Shown here in pieces: positions 1 through 11,273 of a stretch of 64,000 nt of DNA (within the stretch, counting starts at the first letter, position 1; every line of letters begins with the position of its first letter). The translations under genes and the position numbers were made by a program. Under the pieces are notes generated by a model. It ran no database searches and had not been told where the DNA came from. It saw only the letters and a program-made list of their open reading frames with translations. The stretch lies in assembly GCF_024323335.1 (NCBI RefSeq), contig NC_066585.1, forward strand, positions 533,596,082 to 533,660,081, in the 5' to 3' direction. The DNA comes from Lathyrus oleraceus (taxonomy: Eukaryota; Streptophyta; Magnoliopsida; Fabales; Fabaceae).

Positions 1-550
1 AAATCTTTTCAAATAGCAAGAGACTATTTTCATTTAGAAAATAAATTGTTATAATGAAGATATCAGAAACTGCATATGTTCAGTTTTGATTTGAATTTTT
101 GGCTATGTATCATGAGTACTGTTTTAAATTAATGAATTTACTATATTTTTTTTACATTATTGGGTGTAAATAAATATAAAAGATATTTAAAAATGTGTAT
201 TTCATTATTGGAGGTGATATATCATTGCTTAATCATGTCATACACAACATGTCATGATATATGTAATAACTACAAACATACACAAGTTGTTGAATTATAA
301 AATTCAATAAAAATGCAATAACTAAAACACAACATACATTAACAATAGTGCAGTTACAAATTTTTTAACAAACATGATTCCTATAGTTCAAAGTCTGGAT
401 ATCTTAAAACTAAAATAACATTAACAATTATCATGGCATGTATAATCATGTGACAACATAACAACTGACATAACATCAAAACCAATAAGAAATTGATCAT
501 ATGTTACTTCCATGTCTCAAGAACAACGTGCAGACACCATACTACAAACA
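1..550. other. AT-rich DNA, no gene seen
   Basis: This stretch is AT-rich with frequent stops in all frames. I see no coding segment, LTR end or tandem repeat. It lies downstream (minus sense) of the B3-like exon at 551-787 and may be its 3' flank. Confidence 0.5.
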
Positions 551-787
551 TTAACCCCTAATTAATAAAACATACATAAAATTTGCATGAGGTCTCATGC
601 TAAAAGTTAACACATCTCTGACTTCAAGCTTCTTCTCTCTGAAAAATTTGTACCACCCATGAACGATATCCTTCTCATATGAATTTCGTCCAGCTATATG
701 AATAACACAATCATATCCCTTTCCAGCTTCCATGTCTATCATCTTTATCGCCTTTTGCTTTTCACCAAAACATTTCATTGATATCTA
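551..787 (-). pseudogene. B3-like DNA-binding domain, C-terminal exon
   Basis: The minus strand reads from a plausible acceptor (TTTAG at about 788) through CVIHIAGRN, GWYKFFREKKLEV and RDVLTFSMR to YVLLIRG and a stop. The order GW..F....L..D.L.F followed by a short beta-strand and stop is how the second half of a plant B3 domain ends; B3 proteins are plant transcription factors that bind DNA in the nucleus. A diverged copy of the same segment lies at 1985-2172, and a related plus-strand tail at 31533-31782. The upstream exon at 888-1083 carries an in-frame stop, so this is probably a decayed gene rather than an active one. The B3 call rests on pattern alone. Confidence 0.5.
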
Positions 788-887
788 AATTGGAATGTGC
801 TGTAATAGTTATCAAAATGAAGAGACATATTAACTTTCATTACAATATGAATAAAATGTGCAAAGTAATACTGAACAAGGCACATAC

Positions 888-1083
888 CATCATATTTTTC
901 CCTGACTTATTCGCTGATGTTATTTTATAAACCCAATTGACATCATTGCTATAATTCGTTGTTTTCTCAGACTCATCAATCCTACCATCCTTAACGAGAG
1001 CTTCAACTTTAAGGTCTTACTCTTCTTCAAACTCTTTTTGTATCTTAAGCAAATGTGTCTTCATTTCTTCATTCGTGTAACTG
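888..1083 (-). pseudogene. Candidate upstream exon of the B3-like gene, with internal stop
   Basis: On the minus strand an exon-like segment is bounded by GCAG (acceptor side, about 1084) and ATGATG|GTATG (donor side, about 888). It encodes YTNEEMKTHLLKIQKEFEEE, then an in-frame TAA, then VEALVKDGRIDESEKT and WVYKITSANKSGKNMM. W..++T.AN.SGK is the kind of sequence that opens a plant B3 domain, and the frame runs across the intron into 551-787. The TAA makes a functional product unlikely unless splicing differs. Confidence 0.4.
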
Positions 1084-1984
1084 CGATATTCAGTCAAATT
1101 AAGTCAGTTATTTTAATACAATTAAAAATACAACTATCATACAATAGGATCCACAATATTGTAGAATATTTATATAGCCTAAAAGAAAAGTTGTACAAGA
1201 TGTTGAAACCAAAACATAAAAAAAAATTACTAGCACCTTTAAAACCAGGTTCACTTTATAAAATAGAGTTGTAAAGGATGTTGAATATGTCTTCAAAGAA
1301 TTTGTTTGAACAATCCAAGCAGAGAAATAGAAAAATAAAAAAAGTTGGACACACGTGATTGAAGAATACATGTCATATATGTTGTTGAACATTATTTGTC
1401 CCCAACACTTACAATTATACTATAATTGTATCTCTTGAAACCCTATTCCACATGTTATATAGTGATAGTTTTAATGGGCTTAGAGATGAGTATTAACCCG
1501 CAGGCCCATTAAAAGTTTAAAACTCTATAGTTCAAGATGTTTTCATTTAATAGCATGTAACACTAAATATATATTTATAAACGTACTATATCTGTTAACT
1601 TTATATGCTTAATGTCTTAATTGATATAATAAAAACTTTTAAAATTTATAAAATTATTTAAACTAATCACTGACATATAATTGCAGTATCATCTAAAGAC
1701 ATCAACATTAATACCACTTCATTTACATAAAAGACTGCAAATAGAATACTAAACTTTAACCATACCAGTAACAAGAACTATAAAATCACCTCCATGAAAT
1801 ATTAATAGTAACTTACAATTGCGCATTATTGACACACACAACACATACTTAGTGTTTGATTCTAAAATGTCTAAATAACATCCAAAATAAATATAGAAAA
1901 AACACAAAAATAAACCATTCACTCCATGTTAACTTCTACATCCCATGATCATCATAGTTTCCCACTCCAAAGACATACTGAATA
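1084..1984. other. AT-rich DNA, no gene seen
   Basis: Short frames on both strands here are low-complexity and have no recognisable domain. It probably holds introns or intergenic DNA between the two B3-like tails. Confidence 0.4.
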
Positions 1985-2172
1985 TCAATTTCTCCGCAAA
2001 TTTACAAACACGTAGGGGGGAAACATCTCATTCTCCAAACTAAAGTAACTCCATTAGAGGAAAAAATTCTTTTAGCAAACTCATACCACCCTTGAACAAT
2101 GTACTTCTCATACGCACTTGGAGCGTCCTTTCGTCTTGCAGTGTGAATCACACATTTGAATATTTTGATCTT
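1985..2172 (-). pseudogene. Second B3-like C-terminal segment, frameshifted
   Basis: The minus strand encodes CVIHTARRKDAPSAYEKYIV and QGWYEFAKRI, then a frame change in a C-rich run (about 2013-2020), then YVFVNLRRN and a stop. It aligns by eye with CVIHIAGRN...GWYKFF...YVLLIRG at 551-787, so the two are duplicated copies of one B3-type exon about 1.3 kb apart. Plant REM-type B3 proteins often carry several B3 domains, so these may be domains of one gene or tandem genes. The frameshift marks decay. Confidence 0.45.
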
Positions 2173-2273
2173 AAACATTTTTTGATATTAGTCTTGGGAA
2201 ATTCTAAAAAGATAGAAAAAAGAGCAACACTGCAAGTTATAATCCATTTTAATAATAATACAATATAAACTAT

Positions 2274-2770
2274 CTACGCATATATGCTTACTAGAATATT
2301 TCTTGCTTTACTATATGCATATGCTATATTGCTCTCCCATGAATATTGTTTGTTCCCCATGATCCATTCTTCTTTAACTTCTTTCAGTTGTTTCTCATTC
2401 ATAAGATTTTGTTTACTTCCTTTCTTATGCACATATTTAGTAACAGGTTTTTTATTTGCAACCAATTTTTTCTTTGTCGTAGATTTAGAATTAGGGCACA
2501 CATTCTTCACGATTTCTTTTTGTTTCCCCCTGTAAATTTTGGTAACATTTCGTAGATATGTTCTCTTACTCTTTAACATCTTTCAAAACCTGATTTTCAT
2601 TCTCCAAAGGTGAACCTACCACCTCAACATCAGTTTGGACTTCAGCAATTCTCAAAGTTTTTTCCAATTCTATTGTCGGGACGAACTTTCTTAGCAGACT
2701 TTTATGTTTTTGAACTTTCGCCAATCTCGTGAACCATACCCTTGATGATGTCCATTGCAGTCTCCTAACT
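2274..2770 (-). pseudogene. Lys-rich exon-like segments, unrecognised
   Basis: A minus-strand frame at 2274-2579 is strongly basic (KSKRTYLRNVTK, VCPNSKSTTKKK). Just upstream at 2580-2770 another frame contains MDIIKGMVHEIGESS and a stop. Basic linkers are common between B3 domains, and strand and position fit the B3-like remnants on either side. No domain is recognised here, and the composition alone could arise in AT-rich DNA. Confidence 0.25.
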
Positions 2771-3355
2771 AAAATACAAAATATTAAACATTAGGATGTT
2801 TATATACCAGATCGATATATTGACATATATTTATGACAACATTTTCCAAACTAAACACAGTTTTTTGAAACCACAATTTCTACAAATTTTAATTATAGAA
2901 TACTCAAATAGAATTTGTGATTTAAGAATACTATATTTTATAAAAACCTTAAATTGTAATATGAACTAACCTTTACAAACCCCATCATATAATCTATAAT
3001 GAGACACAATACTTTATTTTATTCTAAAACAACAACTATTCAGATTTCTGCAAACTCATTACATGTTCCAATCAAATGATATAGAAACTATAAATAAAAC
3101 TACTCTAAATATTTACAAATTCCAATTTGTATGCTCAAATCAAACATACTATGAAACCCTAAAAGGACCAATGATGCATTGAAATTTCAGAAAAACAATA
3201 TACAATGTATAAACAGAACTGCTATAAATTCTTATAATTTCTAATTTGTCTGCTCAAAACAAACACACTTAGAAACACTAAAAGGACCAACGATGCATTG
3301 GAATTTCAGAAAACATACTACAACTGCGAATCTTAAACAAAACATAAGTTATTAC

Positions 3356-3445
3356 CTCATCCTTAACAAAGTATCATCCGAAATGTAACGGTATAAGGTT
3401 TTTGTCGACCTTTCATTCTTCAAATCCCTGGCTGCTTTTGGCGTT
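3356..3445 (-). pseudogene. 90-nt exon-like segment with both splice signals
   Basis: On the minus strand the segment is bounded by TTTTGCAG and by GATGAG|GTAATAAC. It is exactly 30 codons and open: TPKAARDLKNERSTK, then TLYRYISDDTLLRMR. It lies upstream of the B3-like exons on the same strand and may be an early exon of that gene. The protein is not recognised. Confidence 0.3.
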
Positions 3446-3546
3446 CTGCAAAACACAAAAGTTTAAGAAAGATAAAGTTACAATATTTTAAGAAAGAAAA
3501 AGATAAAAATGTTAAGAAGGAGAAAAAGGGAGCAGTTCTTTTCAGG

Positions 3547-3697
3547 TATTATACGAGGTTTCCAGTCATCATAGTTAGAACCATCCAACATGGGTGGTCT
3601 ATTTGAGTATCCTACATCCTTGTCCATGGTACTAGAAAGTAACGTCCCTAGATCTCACCCAGAAATTAACAGGCAGGGTGCCTTCTCTGATGCCAAT
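3547..3697 (-). pseudogene. Truncated gag start and PBS of a copia element beyond its LTR
   Basis: The minus strand has a primer-binding site (TTGGCATCAGAG, about 3685-3696) next to the LTR at 3698, then a gag start reading MDKDVGYSNRPPM and DGSNYDDWKPR. The match to the intact gag start at 20590-20686 is close until about 3547, where it stops. A 3' LTR should be followed by flanking DNA, not by PBS and gag. This is a stub of a second element sharing the LTR, from unequal LTR recombination or tandem insertion. Confidence 0.85.
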
Positions 3698-5186
3698 TGT
3701 AATTCTAGTTAACAGACTATCGATGTCACACAGGATGTTATGACATTCGATTCTATGCAGACTGGAATGTAAACAACAGGTAAATGTAAGTGCAGTAAAT
3801 AACACAAGGAATTGTTTACCCAGTTCGGTGTCACACACACCTACGTTTGGGGGCTACCAAGCCAGGGAGGAAATCCACTATTAGCAGTATTAGTTCAGGC
3901 CTTAAACCACCTGTTTAATCCTATCACTTAATACCTACCCAATGCAATTTCAATCTTAAACTAAGACCAAAGTTCCTACTCACTCCCCCTCAATCACCTC
4001 AGTGATTACAACCTTTAATTAGATTAAAGTTAATGGTGAAGTTATACTTCAAACAACTCTTGATTGTGCTTAACAACTTTAATCAAGATACACAGCACTC
4101 ACGCTTAAAAGCTTAGAGTGACACAACCCTTACAACTCAATGAACACCCTAGTCCAATGCAATCATCTAGGTGATAATTGCTTGGCTCACAAGATAAACC
4201 TAATATAAGACACAAACAAAAATACAGCAGTGAAGTATGATAGAACACTAAAATCTTCACGCGTAAAACCCCTGAGTTCTGAAAGAAGGATTGCCATCCT
4301 TTTATATTGCAGCACTTGGGCCTTGTACTTGTATTTCCTAAAATTAAGGTTAAGCAAGTTAACCTAATTTCCACATATTAGGGTGCTAACAAATAGGCTA
4401 TTTGTTAGGTTCATTAATTGTAGCTCAGTTGTTAGTTTCCTGGATTTTAGCTCAGCTGTTGGATTCCTGAAAAATAGCCTGAGAAAAATACTGAAACAGA
4501 AAAACTAACCATCCTACAATTTAGCATATGTTGTCAGGAATGAATGTCACAACATTCCGTTTGACGTCCAGAACATAGGCCACATGCTAAGTCTGTTATT
4601 TTCCTGAAAACAGATTGTACTAAATGTTGTACTGTAAAAGACCAACCAGTCTATACTTCAGTATCAGTTGACAGAGATAAATGTCATACCATCCAGTTTG
4701 ACATTTTAACAATGAGCCTTATGCTAGGTCTGTTATCCTCCAGAAGAACAGACTGAAATAAATACTGAACTGTAGCAGAAAAATCAACCTGCCTATTATT
4801 CAGTATATGTTGTCACTGATGAATGTCATAACATCCAGTTTGACATTCAGACAGTAGGCCTTATGCCAGGTCTGTTATTCCCTTGATAAACAGACTGAAT
4901 TAATTACTGAGTTATAACAGACAACCAACTATTTTGTACCTCAGTATCTGCTGTCAGGGATGAATGTCATAACATCTAGTTTGACATTCAGTAAATCCTG
5001 TATTAGCTAAACCTGCAGCATACTACTCAAGTATGTCATGACATCAGTCAAGACATCAGAGTACAGTTAGTGTTTTAACATAACATGCAGCCAATCAAAC
5101 ATCTCCAAGGCATGTCATGACATCAGTCAAGACATTAGAGTCCAGTTAGTGTTTTGACATAAAATGCAGCCAATCAAACATCTACA
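3698..5186 (-). repeat. 3' LTR of copia 1
   Basis: It begins TGTAATTCTAG and ends CATCTACA on the plus strand; the partner is 20757-22245. It contains about four diverged tandem modules of roughly 125 bp (about 4500-5010), each with ATGTCATAACATC-like and TTTGACATTCAG-like words. Near the U3 end is a direct repeat of about 80 bp carrying the palindrome ATGTCATGACAT (5033-5044, 5112-5123). PPT lies on one side and PBS on the other. Confidence 0.9.
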
Positions 5187-5994
5187 AACTCCCCCTTTGG
5201 CAAATTTTTGGCTAAAACAACTTGGTATCACAACAGAGTTCACAGCAGCGGAAAACACACATCTAGTAGGGAAATTAACCTAGCTAATACACTCAGAGCA
5301 GCAACACACTCAACACACATAGAAGTTAAATAAAAACTTCAACCAGTAACACATACACAGAAGTTAAATAAAAACTTCTAACAGCAGTACACATACAGAA
5401 TGCACACATCAACACACTCACACTCATCACACATAGGAGTTGAACATCAAGCTGCAGCACAACCTCTGGATTAGAGGATCTTCAATATCTATTCAAGCAC
5501 ATAGCAAATCTGTTGTCCTAGGGCACCACAGGTGTTACTCCCCCTTTTTGTCAAAAATGTTGCCAAAGCAACACTTAAAATTACAGACCAAAATAAAACA
5601 AAATTACACAGACTTGTCAGAAACCCAATCTTGATCTTGCTTCTCATTCTTGATCAAGACAACATCCACTTGATCTTGCTTCACAGCTTTGATCAAGTAG
5701 ACACACACTCTGTCTTCACAACAGGTATATCAGATGCCATGACTTTGTGTATGACATCTTGAACCACTCCTGCATGAACTTCAGCAGGTACATAGGCTGT
5801 CTCATGTTAGGATATCCCCTTAACATCTTGTTAACACACTTGCAGCAAGTGAAATAGCTATGATTTGTTGACCAATCAGAGCACACTTTCAATTGTTTAA
5901 TAGTTAGAATTATTAAACAATACATTCCAAACATCCTTGGTTGCTATAAATCCTCAGAAAGACATATTCCCAATTTGCCCCTTAAATTTTCAAA
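5187..5994 (-). other. 3' untranslated region of copia 1 with two PPT-like tracts
   Basis: Directly against the LTR is a polypurine tract (minus sense CCAAAGGGGGAGTT, 5187-5200). A second tract, AAAAAGGGGGAGTAA in minus sense, lies at about 5537-5551. Between them and the RNase H end at 5995 I see only short frames with no recognised domain, so an env-like ORF is not evident in this element. Confidence 0.6.
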
Positions 5995-7464
5995 CTAAGT
6001 AGCATCCAAAGCATTTGTGAATATGTCAGCAGGTTGTAGTTCAGTAGCTACATGTTCCAAGGTAATCACTTTGTTTTCCACCAGATCTCTGATGAAGTGA
6101 TGTCTAATGTCAATATGTTTGGTCCTGCTGTGTTGGATGGGATTCTTTGAAATATTGATGGCACTGAAATTGTCACAGAACAATGTCATGACATTTTGAG
6201 AGACATTATACTCAGTCAGCATCTGTTTCATCCACACCAGTTGGGAACAACTGCTTCCAGCTGCTATGTACTCAGCCTCTACAGTGGACAGTGATACACA
6301 GTTTTGTTTCTTGCTGAACCATGATATGAGATTGTTTCCCAAGAAGAAACATCCTCCTGATGTGCTTTTTCTGTCATCAGCACTCCCAACCCAATCAGCA
6401 TCACAATACCCAGATAAGACAGGCTCAGAGCCATGAGAGTATAGCATACCATAGTCACAAGTCCCATTGACATACTTGAGAATCCTCTTGACTTGATTTA
6501 AGTGGCTCACTTTGGGTTCTGCTTGGTATCTAGCGCACACACCAACTACATATGCAATATCAGGTCTACTGGCAGTTAGATATAGTAGACTACCTATCAT
6601 GCTTCTATACAAGCATTGATCAACACTAGAACCTCCTTCATCTTTAGTTAATTTTAAATGAGTAGGTGCAGGAGTTCTTTTGTGACTAGCATTATCCATA
6701 CCAAACTTCTTAACTATGTTCTTGGCATATTTGCTTTGGGAGAGAAACATAGAATCCTCCATTTGGTTAACTTGCAGTCCAAGAAAATAAGTCAATTCCC
6801 CAACCAGACTCATTTCAAACTCAGATTGCATCTGGTGAACAAAATGTTTCACCATTTTCTCTGACATTCCACCAAAGGCAATATCATCCACATAAATTTG
6901 GGCAATCATGATTTTGCCATCTTCATCCTTCACAAACAAGGTCTTATCTATCCCTCCTTTTTTGTACCCATTAGAGGTTAGAAATTCAGTCAACCTTTCA
7001 TACCAAGCTCTAGGAGCTTGCTTCAACCCATACAAAGCTTTCCTCAACTTGTACACATGTTTTGGCAAGTTAGGATCACAGAACCCTTTAGGTTGTTCCA
7101 CATAGACTTCTTCATGCAAGTAGCCATTTAAAAAGGCACTCTTCACATCCATTTGGAACAATTTGAACTTCAGAATGCAGGCAACACCTAACAGCAATCT
7201 TATTGATTCAAGCCTTGCAACTGGTGCAAAAGTCTCATCAAAATCAACCCCTTCAACTTGAGTATATCCTTGTGCCACTAGTCTTGCTTTATTTCTAGTG
7301 ATTACTCCTTTCTCATCAGACTTGTTCTTGTAGATCCACTTGGTACCAATGATGTTAGTCCCTTCAGGTCGTGGAACTAACTCCCACACTTCATTCCTTT
7401 TAAACTGCTCCAGTTCATCTTGAATGGCATTGATCCAATATTCATCAATCAGGGCTTCTTTCAC
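5995..7464 (-). CDS. Copia 1 reverse transcriptase-RNase H
   Basis: A 489-residue open frame covers the Ty1/copia RT and RNase H. It copies element RNA into DNA inside the virus-like particle and degrades the RNA strand. It opens in the RT N-terminus ([19 protein letters not shown]), continues through [10 protein letters not shown] and [12 protein letters not shown], and has the catalytic YVDD at residues 191-194, then [13 protein letters not shown]. RNase H follows (about 330-489) with [32 protein letters not shown] and [13 protein letters not shown]. The frame continues upstream into integrase fragments at 7492-8529. The domain is intact, but the polyprotein it belongs to is interrupted. 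Confidence 0.9.
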   Translation of the reverse strand: MKEALIDEYWINAIQDELEQFKRNEVWELVPRPEGTNIIGTKWIYKNKSDEKGVITRNKARLVAQGYTQVEGVDFDETFAPVARLESIRLLLGVACILKFKLFQMDVKSAFLNGYLHEEVYVEQPKGFCDPNLPKHVYKLRKALYGLKQAPRAWYERLTEFLTSNGYKKGGIDKTLFVKDEDGKIMIAQIYVDDIAFGGMSEKMVKHFVHQMQSEFEMSLVGELTYFLGLQVNQMEDSMFLSQSKYAKNIVKKFGMDNASHKRTPAPTHLKLTKDEGGSSVDQCLYRSMIGSLLYLTASRPDIAYVVGVCARYQAEPKVSHLNQVKRILKYVNGTCDYGMLYSHGSEPVLSGYCDADWVGSADDRKSTSGGCFFLGNNLISWFSKKQNCVSLSTVEAEYIAAGSSCSQLVWMKQMLTEYNVSQNVMTLFCDNFSAINISKNPIQHSRTKHIDIRHHFIRDLVENKVITLEHVATELQPADIFTNALDAT

Positions 7465-8529
7465 ATTTTTTGGTTCAACCTTGGATACAAATCAGGAATT
7501 TGAGCTATTCTCCCTTGATCTGGTAATCACACCACTATTGGGATCCCCTATGATAAGATCCTTAGGGTGGTCTTTCTGAATTCTGATAGAAGGCACCTTG
7601 TTGGATGCATCTACATCACATTCAGGAGGAGTTTCCTGTACCTCTTCAGTCTTGACTGGTATGTCTGTTGAAGTATCAAGGAATGTTCCAACATCCTCTA
7701 TGACATTTGCTCCTTCCTCTTTATCATCCATAATAACATTTATGGATTCCATCAGGACATTGGTCCTGGAGTTGAACACTTTGTAGGCTCTGCTGTTAGT
7801 TGAGTATCCTAGGAATATACCCTCATCACTTTTGGGGTCCATTTTCCTTCTCTGTTCACGATCTGTAAGAATGTAACATTTGCTTCCAAAGATATGAAAG
7901 TACTTCACAGTGGGTTTTCTGCCTTTCCATATTTCATACAGAGTGGAAGAGGTTCCTTTTCTCAAGGTAACTCTATTGTGAACATAGCAAGCTGTATTCA
8001 TAGCTTCGGCCCAAAAATGCATAGGAAGCTTCTTTGCATGAATCATAGCCCTGGCAGATTCTTGAATAGTTCTGTTTTTCGTTTCAACTATCCCATTTTG
8101 CTGAGGAGTTATAGGAGAGGAAAACTCATCAAACTTGGAATTTTTAAACTCTGTCCCATGGTCACTCCTAATTCAGACAACACAACTATCCTTTTCCCTT
8201 TGAAGTCTGATGCACAGATCTTTGAAGACATCAAATGCATCTGATTTTTCTCTGATGAAGCTTCTCCATGTGTATCTGGAATGGTCATCAACAACCACAT
8301 AGGCATATCTCTTTCCACCTAGACTTTCAACCTGCATAGGTCCCATTAAGTCCATGTGCAAAAGTTCCAGAGTTTTTGATGTTGTAGGATGTCCCAGCTA
8401 AGGATGTGACATCTTGGTTTGCTTGCCAACCTGGCATTCTCCATAGACTCTTCCTTCATTAATAAGCAGCTTTGGGATTCCTCTAACTGCTTCCTTGGAT
8501 ATGATCTTTTTCATTCCCCTTAAATTAAG
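7465..8529 (-). pseudogene. Copia 1 integrase, broken
   Basis: Minus-strand pieces give GHLNLRGMKKI (GAG-pre-integrase), GECQVGKQTKM, then a stop, LLHMDLMGPM (first catalytic Asp), a stop before IRSDHGTEF (second Asp), and TPQQNGIVETKN (catalytic Glu). Sequence normally lying between SDHGTEF and TPQQNG is shortened by roughly a dozen residues. The 184-residue frame at 7492-8046 holds the integrase C-terminal part (HFWAEAMNTACYVHNRV, GSKCYILTDR, GIFLGYSTNSRAYKVFN). At least two stops and a small deletion make it non-functional. The segment ends where element A is inserted. Confidence 0.85.
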
Positions 8530-8534
8530 ATGAC
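8530..8534. repeat. Target-site duplication of element A, left
   Basis: ATGAC lies just outside the TGTCATACC start of the 5' LTR and recurs at 18605-18609 just outside the 3' LTR. It falls in the LGH codons of the copia 1 GAG-pre-integrase motif WHRRLGH, confirming insertion of A into copia 1. Confidence 0.95.
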
Positions 8535-10492
8535 TGTCATACCCCAAAATTTGCCCATTAATATTTCAAGACATTTTTCAAGGCATTCCGACTCATTTTT
8601 ATGACACTGATCTTAAAGGAACAAAGGCCCAGCTCACGAATGGCCCAATCCAGAAAATGGCCCAAACTGGCCTGTTCGCTACACGCTCGCCTAGCGAACG
8701 TTCGCTACCAGCTCGCCTAGCGAAGCTGACAGACAACAGAAAATTTCGGGCTTCATTCTGAGCCCATTAGGTCATGAAAAAGAGCATTATAAATACCAAC
8801 ACTTCAGTAATGAAAAGGGGGAGGAAAAACAGAGGGAGACAGACGAAAACCCTGGCACAAAAACCCTGGAGGCTACTTTAGAAACCCTGAAGGCCGCTCC
8901 TCCGCTCCGAAGCTACCACTGCCCAACTCAATCCGGCTCGCCAATTCAAGGTTGCAATTCGATTGCAAACAGGTTTGCATTACTATTATCGCTTTATTTT
9001 CTTAATTTGCATGTGATACCGCTTTATGTTCTTAACTTGTATGTGATATTATAATTGAATTCATAAATATATTTGAGGTTTTGCATGTGAATTTAAGTGT
9101 GCCTGAATATTGTGAATGCTGAACCATATAATGTGTTGGATGCCATAAGCCATGCCGCAGGTTGAAGTCATACTGTTCTGAAATTCAAAACCCGCAGCCG
9201 CTCGCTAGCACATCGCTAAGCGAGCATGTAGCGAGTATTCGCTAGGCCCTCGTTAGGCGAGGCAGAGGCGAACGGGACAGTCGCTAATATTTTGTTTGTT
9301 ATGTCCTATGCGTATCTGATCTATTCTATGTTAATTATGCACTGTTTTGCCTGACATTCATGCTGCTGTGTTTTCTTTTGCGGTGTAATCCTCGATTGCA
9401 CCCGGATTTTGGTATGCTAACCCGTTTGTTGAATTTTGCAAAGGTTCATATGTCCCAGAAAAAGATCGTCGTTTAGGTCTTCCACTTTATTTGTGGGATA
9501 CCCTTGTGGAGACTCACCCTAAGTGGCCTAATTAATTTTAATGTGTTAATTTTAATGTATTAATTTTAATGTATTAATTTTAATGTATTAATTTTAATGT
9601 ATTGATTTTAGTATGGACTTAATTACTTAATTGACTTTAAAATATGACCTTTAAATAAGTGATCTTGGACCTCTCTTGTGCCTTACGATATTACGGTGTT
9701 ACGGTCATGTCCCGCGAATGTGGGGATACACTTAGCAATGGCCCTTCGATTAAATCATCATAAAATAAATCATAGTCCCTCGGATGTTGCCTTCGAAAAT
9801 ACGATTTTGTCCCTCGATGACCCTTCGGTGTAGCCTACGGTTAAATGATGATCGTCCCTGCAAATGCTAAGGTATCCTTACAACTGTTGCCTTCAATGAC
9901 CTATCGATGACCCTACGATGACCCTTTTACATCCAAAAGGCTAAAATTACTTACTTCTCAATAGTAAGGACAGTTTTACCCTCATAAGGATAGGAAACGT
10001 TCATAACGACCTCAGGAAGGTATAACTCTCAATTACTGGATCATAACCTAAAACATTTTCCACCCCTCACACTTTACACTTTACAAATCCTAGAAAATCA
10101 CCACTTGGTATACATTCATACTAGAATCATTACCGAGTTATATTTTTCTAAACCATTTTCAAAATCAAATGAGATAAATACTTTGTATACATTCATACGA
10201 GAATCATTACAAAGTTAAACTCTCTTTCAAACATTTTTAAGCAATTCACCGACACTTTTCAGACAAAAATATAAGTGATCCAGCAATTAAGAGCCCATGG
10301 ATAACCATGGATACAAAGGGTGCTAATACCTTCCCTTTGTATAATGTACCTCCCGAACCCAAAATCTATTGAGGTCTTTCCTGTTCTTTTCCTCCTTTCC
10401 TTATTGGATAAAAGAAAAGTCGGTGGCGACTCTTGCTATCCGCGACATTGCGATAAAAAGCAAAATACCCCAAGTCAGTTCACCGTATGACA
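8535..10492 (+). repeat. 5' LTR of element A
   Basis: TGTCATACCCC to CGTATGACA, 1958 bp. A TATA-like TATAAATA at 8788-8795 suggests the promoter, with transcription expected shortly downstream. Upstream (about 8684-8725) are palindrome-like words built on CTCGCCTAGCGAA. A second group of related words (TCGCTAAGCGAGC, TCGCTAGGCC) lies at 9195-9275. An array of TTAATTTTAATGTA units lies at about 9533-9605. Confidence 0.9.
8788..8795 (+). promoter_or_regulatory. TATA box of element A 5' LTR
   Basis: TATAAATA is flanked by GC-richer sequence and is conserved in the 3' LTR at 16911-16918. Its place after the palindrome cluster and before a long leader fits the U3/R boundary region. Confidence 0.6.
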
Positions 10493-10515
10493 GAACTGGC
10501 GACTCTGCTGGGGAA
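10493..10515 (+). other. Primer-binding site of element A
   Basis: GAACTGGCGACTCTGCTGGG begins directly after the LTR. The same block follows the LTRs of B (38454) and C (51314) with small changes. Ogre-type elements are known to prime from tRNA-Arg; that assignment is from family knowledge. Confidence 0.8.
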
Positions 10516-11273
10516 ACTTACAAGAGAGGTTACCTTAAAAAAACAAGATCACTTATTTAAAATTGTCTGATTTACTTTTAAGGGACTGCTTGGGTATTCT
10601 TGAGTGAAAGATGCTACACCCGGATCTAGTGTACCTTAGGTAAGTAGCAATAGATCATCGCGACTATCCGGCGTATACTGGAATGGTTAAAATGATGGCT
10701 ACGGTTAATGTGACACTTTGGTTGTCCTGATGTTCCTCATGTTCACTTGAGGAAAAATTTGGCTTCCGCGCGGTGTCATCAAAGCATTAACCAGACCTTT
10801 AGAACCCTAATTGACTCATCCTAGCCATTAGAAAGTAGTGAGATAACTGACTTCGGTTCCGACTGGGGTTGGTTGATACTTGATACTACACTCTTTGAGA
10901 TTGGACTTTAGGGAAGCTTCGGTCAACCACTTGGTGTTGCACTGAAGTGGACTTAAAGGAAGGTCGATGATTTGAGATCCTTCTAGAACCCGGTTACTAT
11001 TCTAGGACAGGTTGAACCAACCAAACTTCAGTGGGGAGGGTACTTACCTATGGAACTCATGCAAGCCTTAAAACCTAGGAATGATGGTTGTGTGACTTGT
11101 TTGTGCTTGTTGTTTACTTAACATCATAACATCATAACATCATGGCATTGTACTAACCATTTCAAGGACTTCAAACATTGAAAACATTTCATACATTGCA
11201 TGGCATAACATAACATCGCATAACAGGTATTCTAAGGGATCAGTGTTCTCACGGTTTTCCTCCAAACAGAAAA
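10516..11273 (+). other. Untranslated leader of element A
   Basis: No long frame or domain. It contains a short ATCATAAC direct repeat near 11122-11140. Elements B and C have ORF1 at the equivalent place; A shows no trace of it here. Confidence 0.5.

Noticed and set aside
10369..10560. Short frame starting MRSFLFFSSFPYWIKEK, also at 18481-18687
   Set aside because: It lies in the end of the element A LTR and runs across the LTR edge; the two copies diverge immediately outside the LTR, so it is not a gene.
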